Shown: positions 45,117 to 54,248 of the stretch, piece by piece
Position numbering within the stretch: the first letter of the stretch is position 1
Layout of the letters: each line of letters starts with the position of its first letter
Assembly (NCBI RefSeq): GCF_050296195.1
Contig: NZ_JBNKRB010000019.1
Strand: one strand, 5' to 3'
DNA: 64,000 bases
From: Gynuella sp050296195
Lineage (GTDB): Bacteria > Pseudomonadota > Gammaproteobacteria > Pseudomonadales > Natronospirillaceae
Program-made: the position numbers and the translations under genes
The notes under the pieces: model-generated
The model's database searches: none
Told to the model about the DNA's origin: nothing
The model's input: only the letters and a program-made list of their open reading frames with translations

Positions 45117-46189
45117 CAGAACGCTGGGCGATTCCTATTTCGTTTTTACCTCAGGAATCGACGTACTCTTGGCTTATTCGTACAGCACTGGCACATGGCT
45201 GCGATCCGTTAGCCTTAACAGGCTTTCTGTGGCCAGACTGGCGAGCGTGGACCACGGACTTGGATAGAGAAATATCAGAGGACAGACTGTCAGCGCTTAC
45301 TCGATATTCAGGCATTCCTATAAAGCGATTCCAGCAGTCCTTTCTCATTTCTGATGTATCGTTAATCACCGGGATGCCACCACCTAAACATGGTACCTGG
45401 CCATGGATACTGGCTTTGGGAACACGCAACCGAACATACCGGGGTGGACTTCAAATTTGCCCAAAATGTCTGAGCGACGACGAATACCCATATTTTAGGC
45501 GGCATTGGCGATTTGCGTGGCATACAGCCTGTTACAGGCACTCCATTCGACTCATTGATCGTTGTCCATCATGTGACTCACCGATTGAACCTCATCGGCT
45601 GGAGGCACATAACGGACATCTGGTAAGTTGCGTGAGGTGTCAATTCGATTATCGGAATATCGAGTGCCAGCCGCACAACAAACATGCCCTGGATTTTCAA
45701 AACTTAGCTGATCAAGTACTCAAACACAGGCAGGCCATATATTGGAACCAGTTAGTTCTCGGACATGATTGGTTTGCTCTATGTCGTTTTATCATTGCAC
45801 TGACTCGTCGAGTGCTGCGAAGACCATTATCCAAACTCACAGCCGTACTCAAAGATTTTGGCATCGATGTCTACGAGCCGAATGTTTCTCTATTCAGTCA
45901 CCAACTGGAAATGTTGTCGGTGACCAATCGGGAACGACTTATGGCTGCGACATTCAAATTTCTGAATATCAATCCTGATCAACTGCTACAGTCTCTTGAT
46001 GCTGCAGGTGTAAGCCAGAATTCATTAACTGAATGGAAGGTTTCAATCCCTCCAACACTTCACTTTTTAACACAGTTAGATATTTGTCATCGATCTCGCC
46101 GATCTATTGAAATTCATACAAAAGTGCCGCGCTCAAAGCGAGCTGTCCTTATAGCTTGGCATCGAGTGAGACGTAATACTCGGAGTTAA
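45113..46189 (+). CDS. tniQ: TniQ/TnsD-like target selector
   Basis: A 358-residue TniQ-family protein starting at GTG 45113 (overlap GTGTGA with tnsC). The N-terminal TniQ domain (FLPQESTYSWLIRTALAHGCDP) leads to zinc-finger pairs (LQICPKCLSDDEYPYFRRHWRFAW, IDRCPSCDSPIE, LVSCVRCQFDYR), then a C-terminal helical DNA-binding region. As the only target selector in the operon, it is inferred to recognise the comM site. No TnsE-like protein is seen. Confidence 0.9.
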   Translation: MTERWAIPISFLPQESTYSWLIRTALAHGCDPLALTGFLWPDWRAWTTDLDREISEDRLSALTRYSGIPIKRFQQSFLISDVSLITGMPPPKHGTWPWILALGTRNRTYRGGLQICPKCLSDDEYPYFRRHWRFAWHTACYRHSIRLIDRCPSCDSPIEPHRLEAHNGHLVSCVRCQFDYRNIECQPHNKHALDFQNLADQVLKHRQAIYWNQLVLGHDWFALCRFIIALTRRVLRRPLSKLTAVLKDFGIDVYEPNVSLFSHQLEMLSVTNRERLMAATFKFLNINPDQLLQSLDAAGVSQNSLTEWKVSIPPTLHFLTQLDICHRSRRSIEIHTKVPRSKRAVLIAWHRVRRNTRS

Positions 46190-46282
46190 TACAATGAGGA
46201 GGACTCAGTGACTGCGTGAAAATGGTCAAATAGGCTAACTTATTGATTTTCTAGAGATTTCAGCATGATACTTCGATTAAGA

Positions 46283-46423
46283 TCAATTGAGATCTCGGAT
46301 GGTATCGCTCAGACCGTTTTCCGCATCTGCCAATAAACCGGGCACCTCGCGCCGGACAACCGCCGTACCAGCGAGCTTGGCCGTATGTATATACGGATTG
46401 TTCAGATGCTGCTCTCTTAGTTT
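46283..46423 (-). pseudogene. IS110/IS1111-type transposase scrap
   Basis: Reading leftward, a ~45-codon frame ends ...VVRREVPGLLADAENGLSDTIRDLN-stop. The VPGLLADAENGLS segment resembles the conserved LPEVLEDAENGLP stretch of IS1111-group transposases as I remember it. No start, rest of gene or ends remain. Confidence 0.4.
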
Positions 46424-46470
46424 TTGTTTGTGAGCTACGAAAGTCTCAGTTCTCATTTAGCAAATAATGA

Positions 46471-46947
46471 TTAGCCATATGCTTCATCTTCACTCACCAG
46501 AGAATCAATAAATTCATCCAGTGTATTGCAGAGCAATCTGGTATTTTTTTTGACATTATCTTCCATACTTAGATCATCATGCCATGAATCTGTCGCCAGA
46601 AAAAAAACCTTACCTGTCATATCAATACAGATATAGTTATTGCCCCAATCCAATGCAAATGGAAGTAAGTGAGTTGGAATAATCCCTTTAGATACTCCAT
46701 TTTGATATGTATCTTCAAGAGAACTTTCATTGGGAGACGCGTCCTTCATTTTCAAAAAACCTGAAACGTAGATTGGTTCAAAATCATTATCGCCAATCCA
46801 ATGATCCGGTTCAGGAGTCCCACCATTGGTCTGCAAATAAAATACTTTCAATGTATCAGGTAGTTGAAAACCAAGCCGCTTTTCTATTTCAGCAAGATCA
46901 GATTTAGAGAGTTGTGATCCGATATCAGAAAATGTCGTTATTGTCAT
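46471..46947 (-). CDS. SUKH (SMI1/KNR4) immunity protein
   Basis: A 158-residue protein with the SUKH fold: IEKRLGFQLPDTLKVFYLQTNGG near the N-terminus, LLPFALDWGNNYICIDM in the middle, and NTLDEFIDSLV at the end. SUKH proteins neutralise polymorphic nuclease toxins. It begins 11 bp after the RHS toxin stop with AAGGTG as ribosome-binding site, so it is the cognate immunity gene of the WHH toxin. Confidence 0.88.
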   Translation of the reverse strand: MTITTFSDIGSQLSKSDLAEIEKRLGFQLPDTLKVFYLQTNGGTPEPDHWIGDNDFEPIYVSGFLKMKDASPNESSLEDTYQNGVSKGIIPTHLLPFALDWGNNYICIDMTGKVFFLATDSWHDDLSMEDNVKKNTRLLCNTLDEFIDSLVSEDEAYG

Positions 46948-46958
46948 TTCTTTTCACC

Positions 46959-49900
46959 TTAACCACAGTCGCCTTTGTTTTTCTTTGGTTGATTTTCTGG
47001 TTTTGGAGGTTTTCCTCGTAACCATCCTTGTTCTTGAGAAATAATTACTGCCTCTTGAGATCCATATTCTACCCCAAACGTCTTTTCAAACTGTGAAACA
47101 GAACCGCCATGAGGTAGGGTAGCCTCGTGCGCTTTTGTTTTAACCAACTGCATCGTTGTATAGCCGGTTTCTGAGTTGAAATCATCCACATGATGCCATG
47201 TGTATCCTTTTGCATTTTTTGGAGAAATACCGGCTTCTTTAAATCCCTGAGTGAAATCTCGCCCTCGTGTGCCTTGCATTTGGATCTTGACAATATTTTT
47301 CTGTCCTTCTCCAACAGGATACAGATCGGGAGAGTCGGTAAAATCAACACCAGGATATTTTGACAGACCAAGGGGGTCAATCCAACTAACAGGGTTGGGA
47401 CAGTATTGATACAGATTTAAACCGCCTCTTAGTCCTATCGGATCATGACTGATATACCGCCCGGTCCGGGGATCATAATACCGATTAAAGTTCTGATACA
47501 ACCCGGTTTCGATATCTTCATACTGCCCGGCGAATCTGAGCTTTGGATCAACCGCAAAGCCATTCCTCGGATGGGTTTTATGACTTTGACTGTTGAGGGT
47601 CTTACCATAAACCTCATGCTCAGTTGCCCAGAGTTGTTCTCCGGTCTCGTGACTGTATAGGGCTTTGGCAGTGCCCAGATGATCAGCTTCGATATCCAGC
47701 AGGCCCAGTTCATAATCATACAAGCCTACCGGTTTATGGCTGTAAGGCTCGTAGAGGTAGTATTGCTGGAAGGTTCGGTTATTGAGATTACAATCGATGT
47801 GTCGCGTCTGAATCAGATTGCCGCCGTTCCAGACGTAGCGTTCTGCGTATTGATACCAGAGATCGGGTTGGTTATGGGTGCGATAGCGTTTGTAGTTTGT
47901 CGCCCATTCGGTTTGTTGTTCGGGTTTATCCTGTTTGAAGACGGATTTCTCGATCCTTCTGCCAAATGGGTCATAGCGGAAGGTCAGCGCTTGTTTGAGT
48001 GTACCGTTGATGCGTTCTTCAAATTTAATGAGTTGATGCTTGGCATTGTATTCCAGGCTTTGAACGATCTTTTGATCTTTACCTTTTTTGATCTGAACGA
48101 GATTGCCGTATTCGTCGTAGCTGAAATGCCGGTCACCCATAAATGGCAGGCGATTATTGTCGAGCCGGGTTAAGCCTTCCGGCAGTCGGTTGCCAGCAGC
48201 ATCAAAATGGAGGTCCTGCTGACCTTCCCGATTTTCAACTTTGGTCAGCAAATCGAGATCGTTGTAGTGATAGCGGGTACTGCCATGCAGTTCGTCAATT
48301 CCGGCAATACGGTTTTTGGTATCGTAATGATAGTGCCGTTCATGCAGTGTCAGACGATTGGAGTCGTTCTGCAACGACGTACGTTGATACTGTTGTAAAC
48401 GCTGCTCAGGATCATAATTCCAGGTCGCGGTATGCTGGCCTTGATGACGTTTGGCTAATTGATCATGGGCATTAAACTGCTGATCAAACAACGATACAGG
48501 TGATATGGCTTCATGTGGGCGCACACTCATACTGCTCAGCATACCGCGTGTGTTCCAGGCGTAATTCTGCTCAAACGTCCACGCCCGACCGATGCTGTCG
48601 CGATGAATAAAGTCGAAGTACCCACCACGCTGATAGGGCTGGTGTGCGGAGTAACGCACTGAGCTGATATAGCCTGCGTCAGTGTATTCGACAAAATCGA
48701 TATCATGCTTAAATGACTGGTATTCACCGTTATAGTCGACAAAGCGCTGGCTTGTGTGCTCTTTCGACAACAGGCCGTTTGTGGTGTAACCCAGTTCAAC
48801 TTTGGCGTGTTCGTTGACTGCGCCAATAAGCCGGCCATTGCGATCATACTGATAGGCTTGCAGGACATTTTTAGCCGGCTCGGTAGCGTGCAGGTAGCGT
48901 TCGCTTATCAGTCGGCCTAAGGCATCCCGCTCAAAGGTGGCGGTGATGTCCCCTTCGTGTTGTTCGATCAGTTTGCCATTGCCGTCGTAGCGGTAATGGA
49001 TGGTTCTGCCATCAACGCCGATTTCGGTGCTAATACGTTCACAGCCATCATATTCAAACCGGTGCGCCTGGCCATTGCCGTTGATGATCGCAGTAAGGTT
49101 GCGTTCCTGATCGTATTCGTAGCTGAGCCGGGTTCCATCCGGTAGGGTCTGGGCGAGGATTTGTGCGTAGGCACCGTAGTGACGTTGCGTAATACGACCG
49201 GCTTGATCGGTATAGGCAATGACACGCCCCATGCGGTCGTAGGTATATTTTTCGTGTTGTCCCTGGGCGTTGGTTTTGAGAATCAGTTGTCCCTGATCGT
49301 TATATACAAACTGGTCATCCTGGCCGTGCAGACTGCGCTGGCGGTGCAAACGGCCTTGTTCGTCATAATCGAACCAGAGTTGCTGAATGGGCTTGGAGGG
49401 CCCGGTATCGGTTTTAGAATCGTGTGGCCAGATACCTTTAGTCTCACTCAGAGAATCGGGTAATTCCGAACTCGGATATGGTACGTCTTCATGGAACAAC
49501 CGGTATTCACTTAAAGTTCCCCAGCGGCTATTCCAGAAATACTGGTGGCATCGACCCTGACGGTCAATATAGCGCCGCAGGGTCTGACCATGGTAGTCCC
49601 AGTGTTCGGTTTCACCGCTTGGATGTTTGACACGAATAAGCTGATCAAAGGCGTCATAAAGATAATGAGTCGTCTCACGGGTATCGGGTCCGCCTTTTGT
49701 CCCCCCTTGCCAATGCCTGGTGATGTGGCTGGGAAAATGTGTCTCACGCCAGTAACCGATCGTTTGTATCTGGCCGGCGGGATCGGTATAACGGATTAGG
49801 CGCTGCTGGTCATCATATTCATAGTCGTGTTCGCCACCATTGCCATCGATGTAATGAGCAATATCGCCTTTGTCCGTATAGGACCAGCGTTGCTCATGGC

Positions 49901-52283
49901 CTTCACCATCCATACGGTAAATTTTCCGGCCATGATCATCATTCTCATAGACTTCAACACAGCCTCGACCGTCGGTCACTTCATGAGTGTTAGGTCGGAT
50001 ATTCCAGGCAAACCGATAATCATAATGACCGTCTTCGGCAAATTGTCTGACACAACGGGCATGGGGTGATAACTCATTCCACTCAAAGCCGAAACGTAAA
50101 CCGCCAGGGGTTTTATGACGGACAAACAGGTGATGATCATAACGGAACTGCTCACCGGGTTTGCCGGGTTGTTTGCTGGCGATCAGATCACCATTCCGGT
50201 TGAGACGGTAGCGGATCAGACATCGGCGGGTCTCAGCTTGAGCGTGATCTTTGCCGGTATAATGTGTATCAATGGCGCGCCAACCACCATACTCACCCAT
50301 ACTGAACCATAAATGCTGTCCCCAACTGGAGTGGGCGGAGATCAGTTGCCCCTGGGCTGGGTCATAACGCAAGTTCCAGTGATGAACGTGGTCACGGCTG
50401 TGTACTTGTCTAAGGCGATATTGATCCACCGTTCCGGGACGAGTTTCAAATTCATAGGCCAGACCTTCCTTGATCAAAGTGAAATCATCACCGATGACTT
50501 GAAGCTGTAAACCACAAGGATGGTGAATGTTGTGCACGGACGCGGATGACGCGTCATTCAGCGGAATCGGAAATGCAGCCGACAGACCTTCCTCTGTGCG
50601 CACGGTCATCACCGTCTGTTCCGCCGTGGTTGTGGGTTGACTTGCATCCTCTGCTGGAATTTCAACGATCTGAGTACTGTGCTTCAGCGTGATATCCCAG
50701 GGATGACTCCAGCCAAACCCGAGTTCGCTTTTGCGGCGGATAGCGCTGGAGCGGTAGACCCGCTTCCAGATCAGCGGTATTGGACCGGGTAAACTGAAAT
50801 CCGTAATTTCGGTAATTTCTTCACCGGTGACCATGGAAATTGGGTGACCTTTGGTATCACACCTGGCATTGACTGGTGAACATTCGCCGTTATCGTTCTG
50901 GCTTTGGTGCCGGGCATCTTCGGGCTTTTTATGCTTAAGCGCTTCCTGCTCGTAATGGTGCTGACCATTGGCGTGGTGTTTGTCTTTTTCCAGGCGCAAG
51001 CGGATGGGTTTAGGCAGGCGGTCTTTAAAGGTCAGGTACTGGAACAGGGTTTTGAGCAGTTCGGCAATGCGCACCAGATGACGGGATTTGCTCAGCAGAC
51101 TGGTTCCGGCTACGACAACCGCGCCGACACCACCGGTGGCGACCGCCGCAGCGATGATCAAAATCAATTCCAGCGCCGCTGCACCAAAGAATTTGGCTTG
51201 CTCGACACGGGACATCGAACCAAACCAGTCTTTGGGAAAATGGATCAGCGCCTTCCACACCTCTGTGTCAGTGGCCAGCCATTTTAAGATGGTATAGGTC
51301 TGGCGGGCCTGATCGATGGCTTCGCCAAGCTCACTGCACACAGTGGCGTAATCGTCCTTGAGTTCATCGAGGCTGTAGCCATCGGCAAGTTTGTCATACA
51401 GTGCCGCCATGAGTTTCTGAGTGCCGGTGGCGATGTTGACAAAAGGCTCAATCACGCCTTCAACGATTTCTACTGACTCATCAAATAACCCATGTAAAAA
51501 CGCCACGCCCAGAATCATGCCGCGCTCGACCGCGTTGTATTCCATCAGCAGATCATCGAGCATTTGTTTGCGTGCCTGGCGGTCTTCGATCATCTCTGAA
51601 AGAGTGGATTTAAACTCGGTACGAATACGGTTTATCTCAGCCTCGTCCACTGAGAACGAAACTTCAGCTTCACCATCTGGCAGATGCTTGATTTCGGCTT
51701 TGCCTTCCTCATTGAGCTGGCCTTTATAGGCCACGCCATCGACGGTAACGAGGTATTTGAGTTTAGGCACCGATGCACCATCCTGATCGGTATAGTTCAA
51801 CAACAGATCGTGATCTCTGCGGGTGACAACAGGTGCTGGTTGGAAGTAAGTCAGATTTGGGTTTTCGGGCCCTGAAGACCGGGGAGTTGAGGATGATTCT
51901 GTGCCAGCATTACCGCTGTGGTGAACGTCTGCCTGACTGCGCGTTACAGAACAGTCACGCAACAAAAACAGGGTGCTGTCTGTATTCGTAAAGGTATTAG
52001 CTGATGCATAGTGTGACAGACGATAACTACTGCCATCACGGACATAAATACGGAATATATCCTGATCGAAACTCAGCCACCGCTGTGCCTCACCTGTGGT
52101 GATACTACCCCAATCTGACCAGTGACCAGGCAGTTTACTGCGAACGTCTGTGGGCAGGCGTGAAACGATGTCTTTATTACCGGAAAATCTGGTTTTGGAT
52201 AATTCAGTGGGTATGGTCGGTTTAGCGGAGTATTCGGGATACAGCTCATCATTCCCGGGTAGTCCCCAATAGGAATCGCTCAT
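46959..52283 (-). CDS. RHS-repeat polymorphic toxin with C-terminal WHH nuclease
   Basis: A 1774-residue toxin. The N-terminal ~470 residues are unlike the repeats and include a hydrophobic hairpin (AAALELILIIAAAVATGGVGAVVVAG, ~365-395). The DUF6531-type entry to the shell (CDTKGHPISMVTGEE...DFSLPGPIPLIWKRVYRSS) follows, then dozens of YD repeats to the conserved cap (DPIGLRGGLNLYQY at 1614; DPLGL at 1636-1640). The last ~134 residues are the toxin, with YTWHHVDDF (WHH at 1696-1698) of the HNH/EndoVII-like WHH nuclease family. No PAAR or VgrG is visible, so the export route is unknown. AAGGACAC precedes the ATG. Confidence 0.9.
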   Translation of the reverse strand: MSDSYWGLPGNDELYPEYSAKPTIPTELSKTRFSGNKDIVSRLPTDVRSKLPGHWSDWGSITTGEAQRWLSFDQDIFRIYVRDGSSYRLSHYASANTFTNTDSTLFLLRDCSVTRSQADVHHSGNAGTESSSTPRSSGPENPNLTYFQPAPVVTRRDHDLLLNYTDQDGASVPKLKYLVTVDGVAYKGQLNEEGKAEIKHLPDGEAEVSFSVDEAEINRIRTEFKSTLSEMIEDRQARKQMLDDLLMEYNAVERGMILGVAFLHGLFDESVEIVEGVIEPFVNIATGTQKLMAALYDKLADGYSLDELKDDYATVCSELGEAIDQARQTYTILKWLATDTEVWKALIHFPKDWFGSMSRVEQAKFFGAAALELILIIAAAVATGGVGAVVVAGTSLLSKSRHLVRIAELLKTLFQYLTFKDRLPKPIRLRLEKDKHHANGQHHYEQEALKHKKPEDARHQSQNDNGECSPVNARCDTKGHPISMVTGEEITEITDFSLPGPIPLIWKRVYRSSAIRRKSELGFGWSHPWDITLKHSTQIVEIPAEDASQPTTTAEQTVMTVRTEEGLSAAFPIPLNDASSASVHNIHHPCGLQLQVIGDDFTLIKEGLAYEFETRPGTVDQYRLRQVHSRDHVHHWNLRYDPAQGQLISAHSSWGQHLWFSMGEYGGWRAIDTHYTGKDHAQAETRRCLIRYRLNRNGDLIASKQPGKPGEQFRYDHHLFVRHKTPGGLRFGFEWNELSPHARCVRQFAEDGHYDYRFAWNIRPNTHEVTDGRGCVEVYENDDHGRKIYRMDGEGHEQRWSYTDKGDIAHYIDGNGGEHDYEYDDQQRLIRYTDPAGQIQTIGYWRETHFPSHITRHWQGGTKGGPDTRETTHYLYDAFDQLIRVKHPSGETEHWDYHGQTLRRYIDRQGRCHQYFWNSRWGTLSEYRLFHEDVPYPSSELPDSLSETKGIWPHDSKTDTGPSKPIQQLWFDYDEQGRLHRQRSLHGQDDQFVYNDQGQLILKTNAQGQHEKYTYDRMGRVIAYTDQAGRITQRHYGAYAQILAQTLPDGTRLSYEYDQERNLTAIINGNGQAHRFEYDGCERISTEIGVDGRTIHYRYDGNGKLIEQHEGDITATFERDALGRLISERYLHATEPAKNVLQAYQYDRNGRLIGAVNEHAKVELGYTTNGLLSKEHTSQRFVDYNGEYQSFKHDIDFVEYTDAGYISSVRYSAHQPYQRGGYFDFIHRDSIGRAWTFEQNYAWNTRGMLSSMSVRPHEAISPVSLFDQQFNAHDQLAKRHQGQHTATWNYDPEQRLQQYQRTSLQNDSNRLTLHERHYHYDTKNRIAGIDELHGSTRYHYNDLDLLTKVENREGQQDLHFDAAGNRLPEGLTRLDNNRLPFMGDRHFSYDEYGNLVQIKKGKDQKIVQSLEYNAKHQLIKFEERINGTLKQALTFRYDPFGRRIEKSVFKQDKPEQQTEWATNYKRYRTHNQPDLWYQYAERYVWNGGNLIQTRHIDCNLNNRTFQQYYLYEPYSHKPVGLYDYELGLLDIEADHLGTAKALYSHETGEQLWATEHEVYGKTLNSQSHKTHPRNGFAVDPKLRFAGQYEDIETGLYQNFNRYYDPRTGRYISHDPIGLRGGLNLYQYCPNPVSWIDPLGLSKYPGVDFTDSPDLYPVGEGQKNIVKIQMQGTRGRDFTQGFKEAGISPKNAKGYTWHHVDDFNSETGYTTMQLVKTKAHEATLPHGGSVSQFEKTFGVEYGSQEAVIISQEQGWLRGKPPKPENQPKKNKGDCG

Positions 52284-52581
52284 CTTGTGTCCTTGTCCGT
52301 GATGAAAGTAAGAATTTAACTCTGTAGCATATTATTTAATGAATGCATGGCATTCCGCGAAGCAGACCTCAGAACGAAAAAACAAAACTGTTCTCATATT
52401 AAAGGATGAGTTTTTACCTCCATCATAGCACGCACATTGTCTGTGCAACTTATGTCATGACGGCTTATGAGGCTGATCAAGAAGATTCACTTGTGACATC
52501 AAAAAACTGCAGTTTATTGGTTGATGTGAATTACAACGATAAACTGGACTGAACAACGATATTCTGTACTGAGGGCTGCAT

Positions 52582-52752
52582 ATGGCAACCAGAATTCCTG
52601 CAATCAGGGAATTCCCCAAAGATGACAGATACTGGCGGGTGGACTGGTATGGAGCTGTACAGAGAAAACCTGGTATCCCTTCGGAATCATGCTTTCAGGC
52701 GGTGGGAGAAAAAATTTGCGAGCTAATCAGTACAGAATATCATTGTGATTAA
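52582..52752 (+). CDS. Small hypothetical protein (56 residues)
   Basis: ATG at 52582 with GAGGG upstream opens a 56-codon frame ending at TAA 52750. The product is polar with several aromatic residues (DDRYWRVDWYGAV) and two late cysteines. No family is recognised. It lies ~135 bp upstream of the dinJ-like gene; composition and ribosome-binding site make it plausible. Confidence 0.35.
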   Translation: MATRIPAIREFPKDDRYWRVDWYGAVQRKPGIPSESCFQAVGEKICELISTEYHCD

Positions 52753-52887
52753 GCAGGGATGGTAAATCAATCGTGCATAAATTACAGGTGTCTGTTCAGG
52801 CTAGATAATCTTTCTTGTGATGATGTCTTGATTGTATCGCAAATGAGATACAACATAGGGTCATGTCAAACGTTTGGAGAATCTATC

Positions 52888-53181
52888 ATGGCTCGTACTT
52901 CAATGCTGCACGTTCGCGTGGACGATGAGTTGAAGACTGATGCAGCAGAAAAGCTGGCCAGCTTTGGTCTGACAGTATCCGATGCTGTTCGCATTCTGCT
53001 GACACGGATCACCAAAGAGGGAGGATTGCCCGTGGGACTGACGGTTGATCCGGAGGCGCATGACTCCTGGTTCCGCAGTAAAGTGGAAGAGGCCCTGATG
53101 GACGCAAAAAATACGGTACCACATCAGCAGGTCCTGGATGAGGTGCAGGCATTGATCGACAGGAAGCGCAAGCGTGCCTGA
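52888..53181 (+). CDS. RelB/DinJ-family antitoxin
   Basis: A 97-residue ribbon-helix-helix antitoxin: TSMLHVRVDDELKTDAAEKLASFGLTVSDAVRILLTRI is the DinJ-type dimerising DNA-binding domain, and the C-terminal part would wrap a toxin. ATG 52888 follows TTTGGAGAATC. The upstream in-frame ATG (52759) adds 43 unlike residues. Its toxin partner is destroyed (next entry), so it is an orphan that may still repress its own promoter or counter a homologous toxin. Confidence 0.85.
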   Translation: MARTSMLHVRVDDELKTDAAEKLASFGLTVSDAVRILLTRITKEGGLPVGLTVDPEAHDSWFRSKVEEALMDAKNTVPHQQVLDEVQALIDRKRKRA

Positions 53182-53375
53182 TCTGGAATGGCTGGCGGGA
53201 CTTCCTGTCCATTGTGGACTACATCTCTGATGACAATCCAGATGCTGCGCAACGAATAAAGGACGATATCGAAGCGAAAACAGCAAAAATTGTGTACCAA
53301 TGCCGTTTCTGCAAACCGGAAAAATGAACGACGCTATCGACATGGGCCGAGATACGAAATGCTTGTAACATAAGC
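53178..53375 (+). pseudogene. Wrecked ParE/RelE-type toxin
   Basis: Directly after the antitoxin, a frame reading LIWNGWRDFLSIVDYISDD then NPDAAQRIKDDIEAKTAKI is a textbook ParE/RelE N-terminal half. It then runs into a stop at 53325. A short match to the missing C-terminal strand (about GPRYEMLVT) reappears in another frame near 53345-53372. It has no proper start codon. Loss of the toxin by frameshift and deletion is the simplest reading. Confidence 0.65.
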
Positions 53376-53537
53376 TTGTTTTGTTAGACTGCCAAACAGG
53401 CATTGGTGTATGCCTGCAGCCCACCCGTTGTGGCGAACATCCCAAGTGATGACACCTGAAATGAATGCTATATGTATTTTAAACGTCTTGTACGATGTTT
53501 TGTGGGCTAAGCACGTAACCTCAATGGATGTTTAACG

Positions 53538-54248
53538 ATGCGTATACCTACACTATATTTTCCTTCTGGCCTATCGGTGCGTCGTGCAAAGCGTATGGCC
53601 AAACAACTGGCACAAACCGAATTCATACCTTTATCTAAGGCTTTAGATGTTATTGCACATCAAGAAGTCAGGCTTCCCTGGCATAAGGCCCAATCGCTGC
53701 TGGTTGATCAGTCTCCCTCAAAAAAATGGATGAGCCGTTCAGATATCAAGGCAATCTTGAATGCATTTCCGCATTTAAACTATTGGGGGCCAGACAAAAA
53801 GTGGCATGAGTTTCGTTCTGGGCAAATAACTCGGGATGAAATGGAACAGGACTTCCATGAGAATAGAGCACGCCTCCTACAGGCTACTGATGAATGTAAT
53901 CGGGCATGTTTATATTTGGAGTTCATGCACTCCAGAAAGACAATAAACTGGACAAGATCTAGTTATTCTCTCAAACACAGTGTCGAAAATGTCATTCGAT
54001 ATGTGGATTCAAGCATAAATCCATATGTTGCAAATGGCTGTTTTATATGTGCCGCTATCTTTAAAGGCTTTGAGGTTGAACAGCATGCCACTGAAGAATT
54101 AAAAGCATTTTTAAACTTCAGTTCAAGATCACCCATTATTCAACTGGACCGATCATTTACTATAAGACCCAAATCTATAAAAGAGCGAGAGCAAGTGGAG
54201 GCTATCAGTAAACAGGTCCAATCGGTCTTCGAGCAAATGGTGAGTTGA
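53538..54248 (+). CDS. Unknown island protein, 236 residues
   Basis: ATG 53538. The N-terminal ~60 residues (LSVRRAKRMAKQLAQTEFIPLSKALDVIAHQ...LPWHKAQSL) resemble a helical module of the form RxAKxxAKxLA...SxALDxIA...W seen at the start of several accessory-genome proteins. The remainder is mixed alpha/beta with two close cysteines (NGCFICAAIFKGF) and a basic C-terminus. I recognise no catalytic motif. It is followed by a hairpin (54299-54315) and the zinc-ribbon gene in the same direction. Confidence 0.6.
   Translation: MRIPTLYFPSGLSVRRAKRMAKQLAQTEFIPLSKALDVIAHQEVRLPWHKAQSLLVDQSPSKKWMSRSDIKAILNAFPHLNYWGPDKKWHEFRSGQITRDEMEQDFHENRARLLQATDECNRACLYLEFMHSRKTINWTRSSYSLKHSVENVIRYVDSSINPYVANGCFICAAIFKGFEVEQHATEELKAFLNFSSRSPIIQLDRSFTIRPKSIKEREQVEAISKQVQSVFEQMVS

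Noticed and set aside
46190..46460. Right end of the Tn7-like element just after tniQ
   Set aside because: No ACA-ending inverted copy of TGTAAAG and no TCCGC duplication with comM sequence follow; the cargo continues to the window edge.
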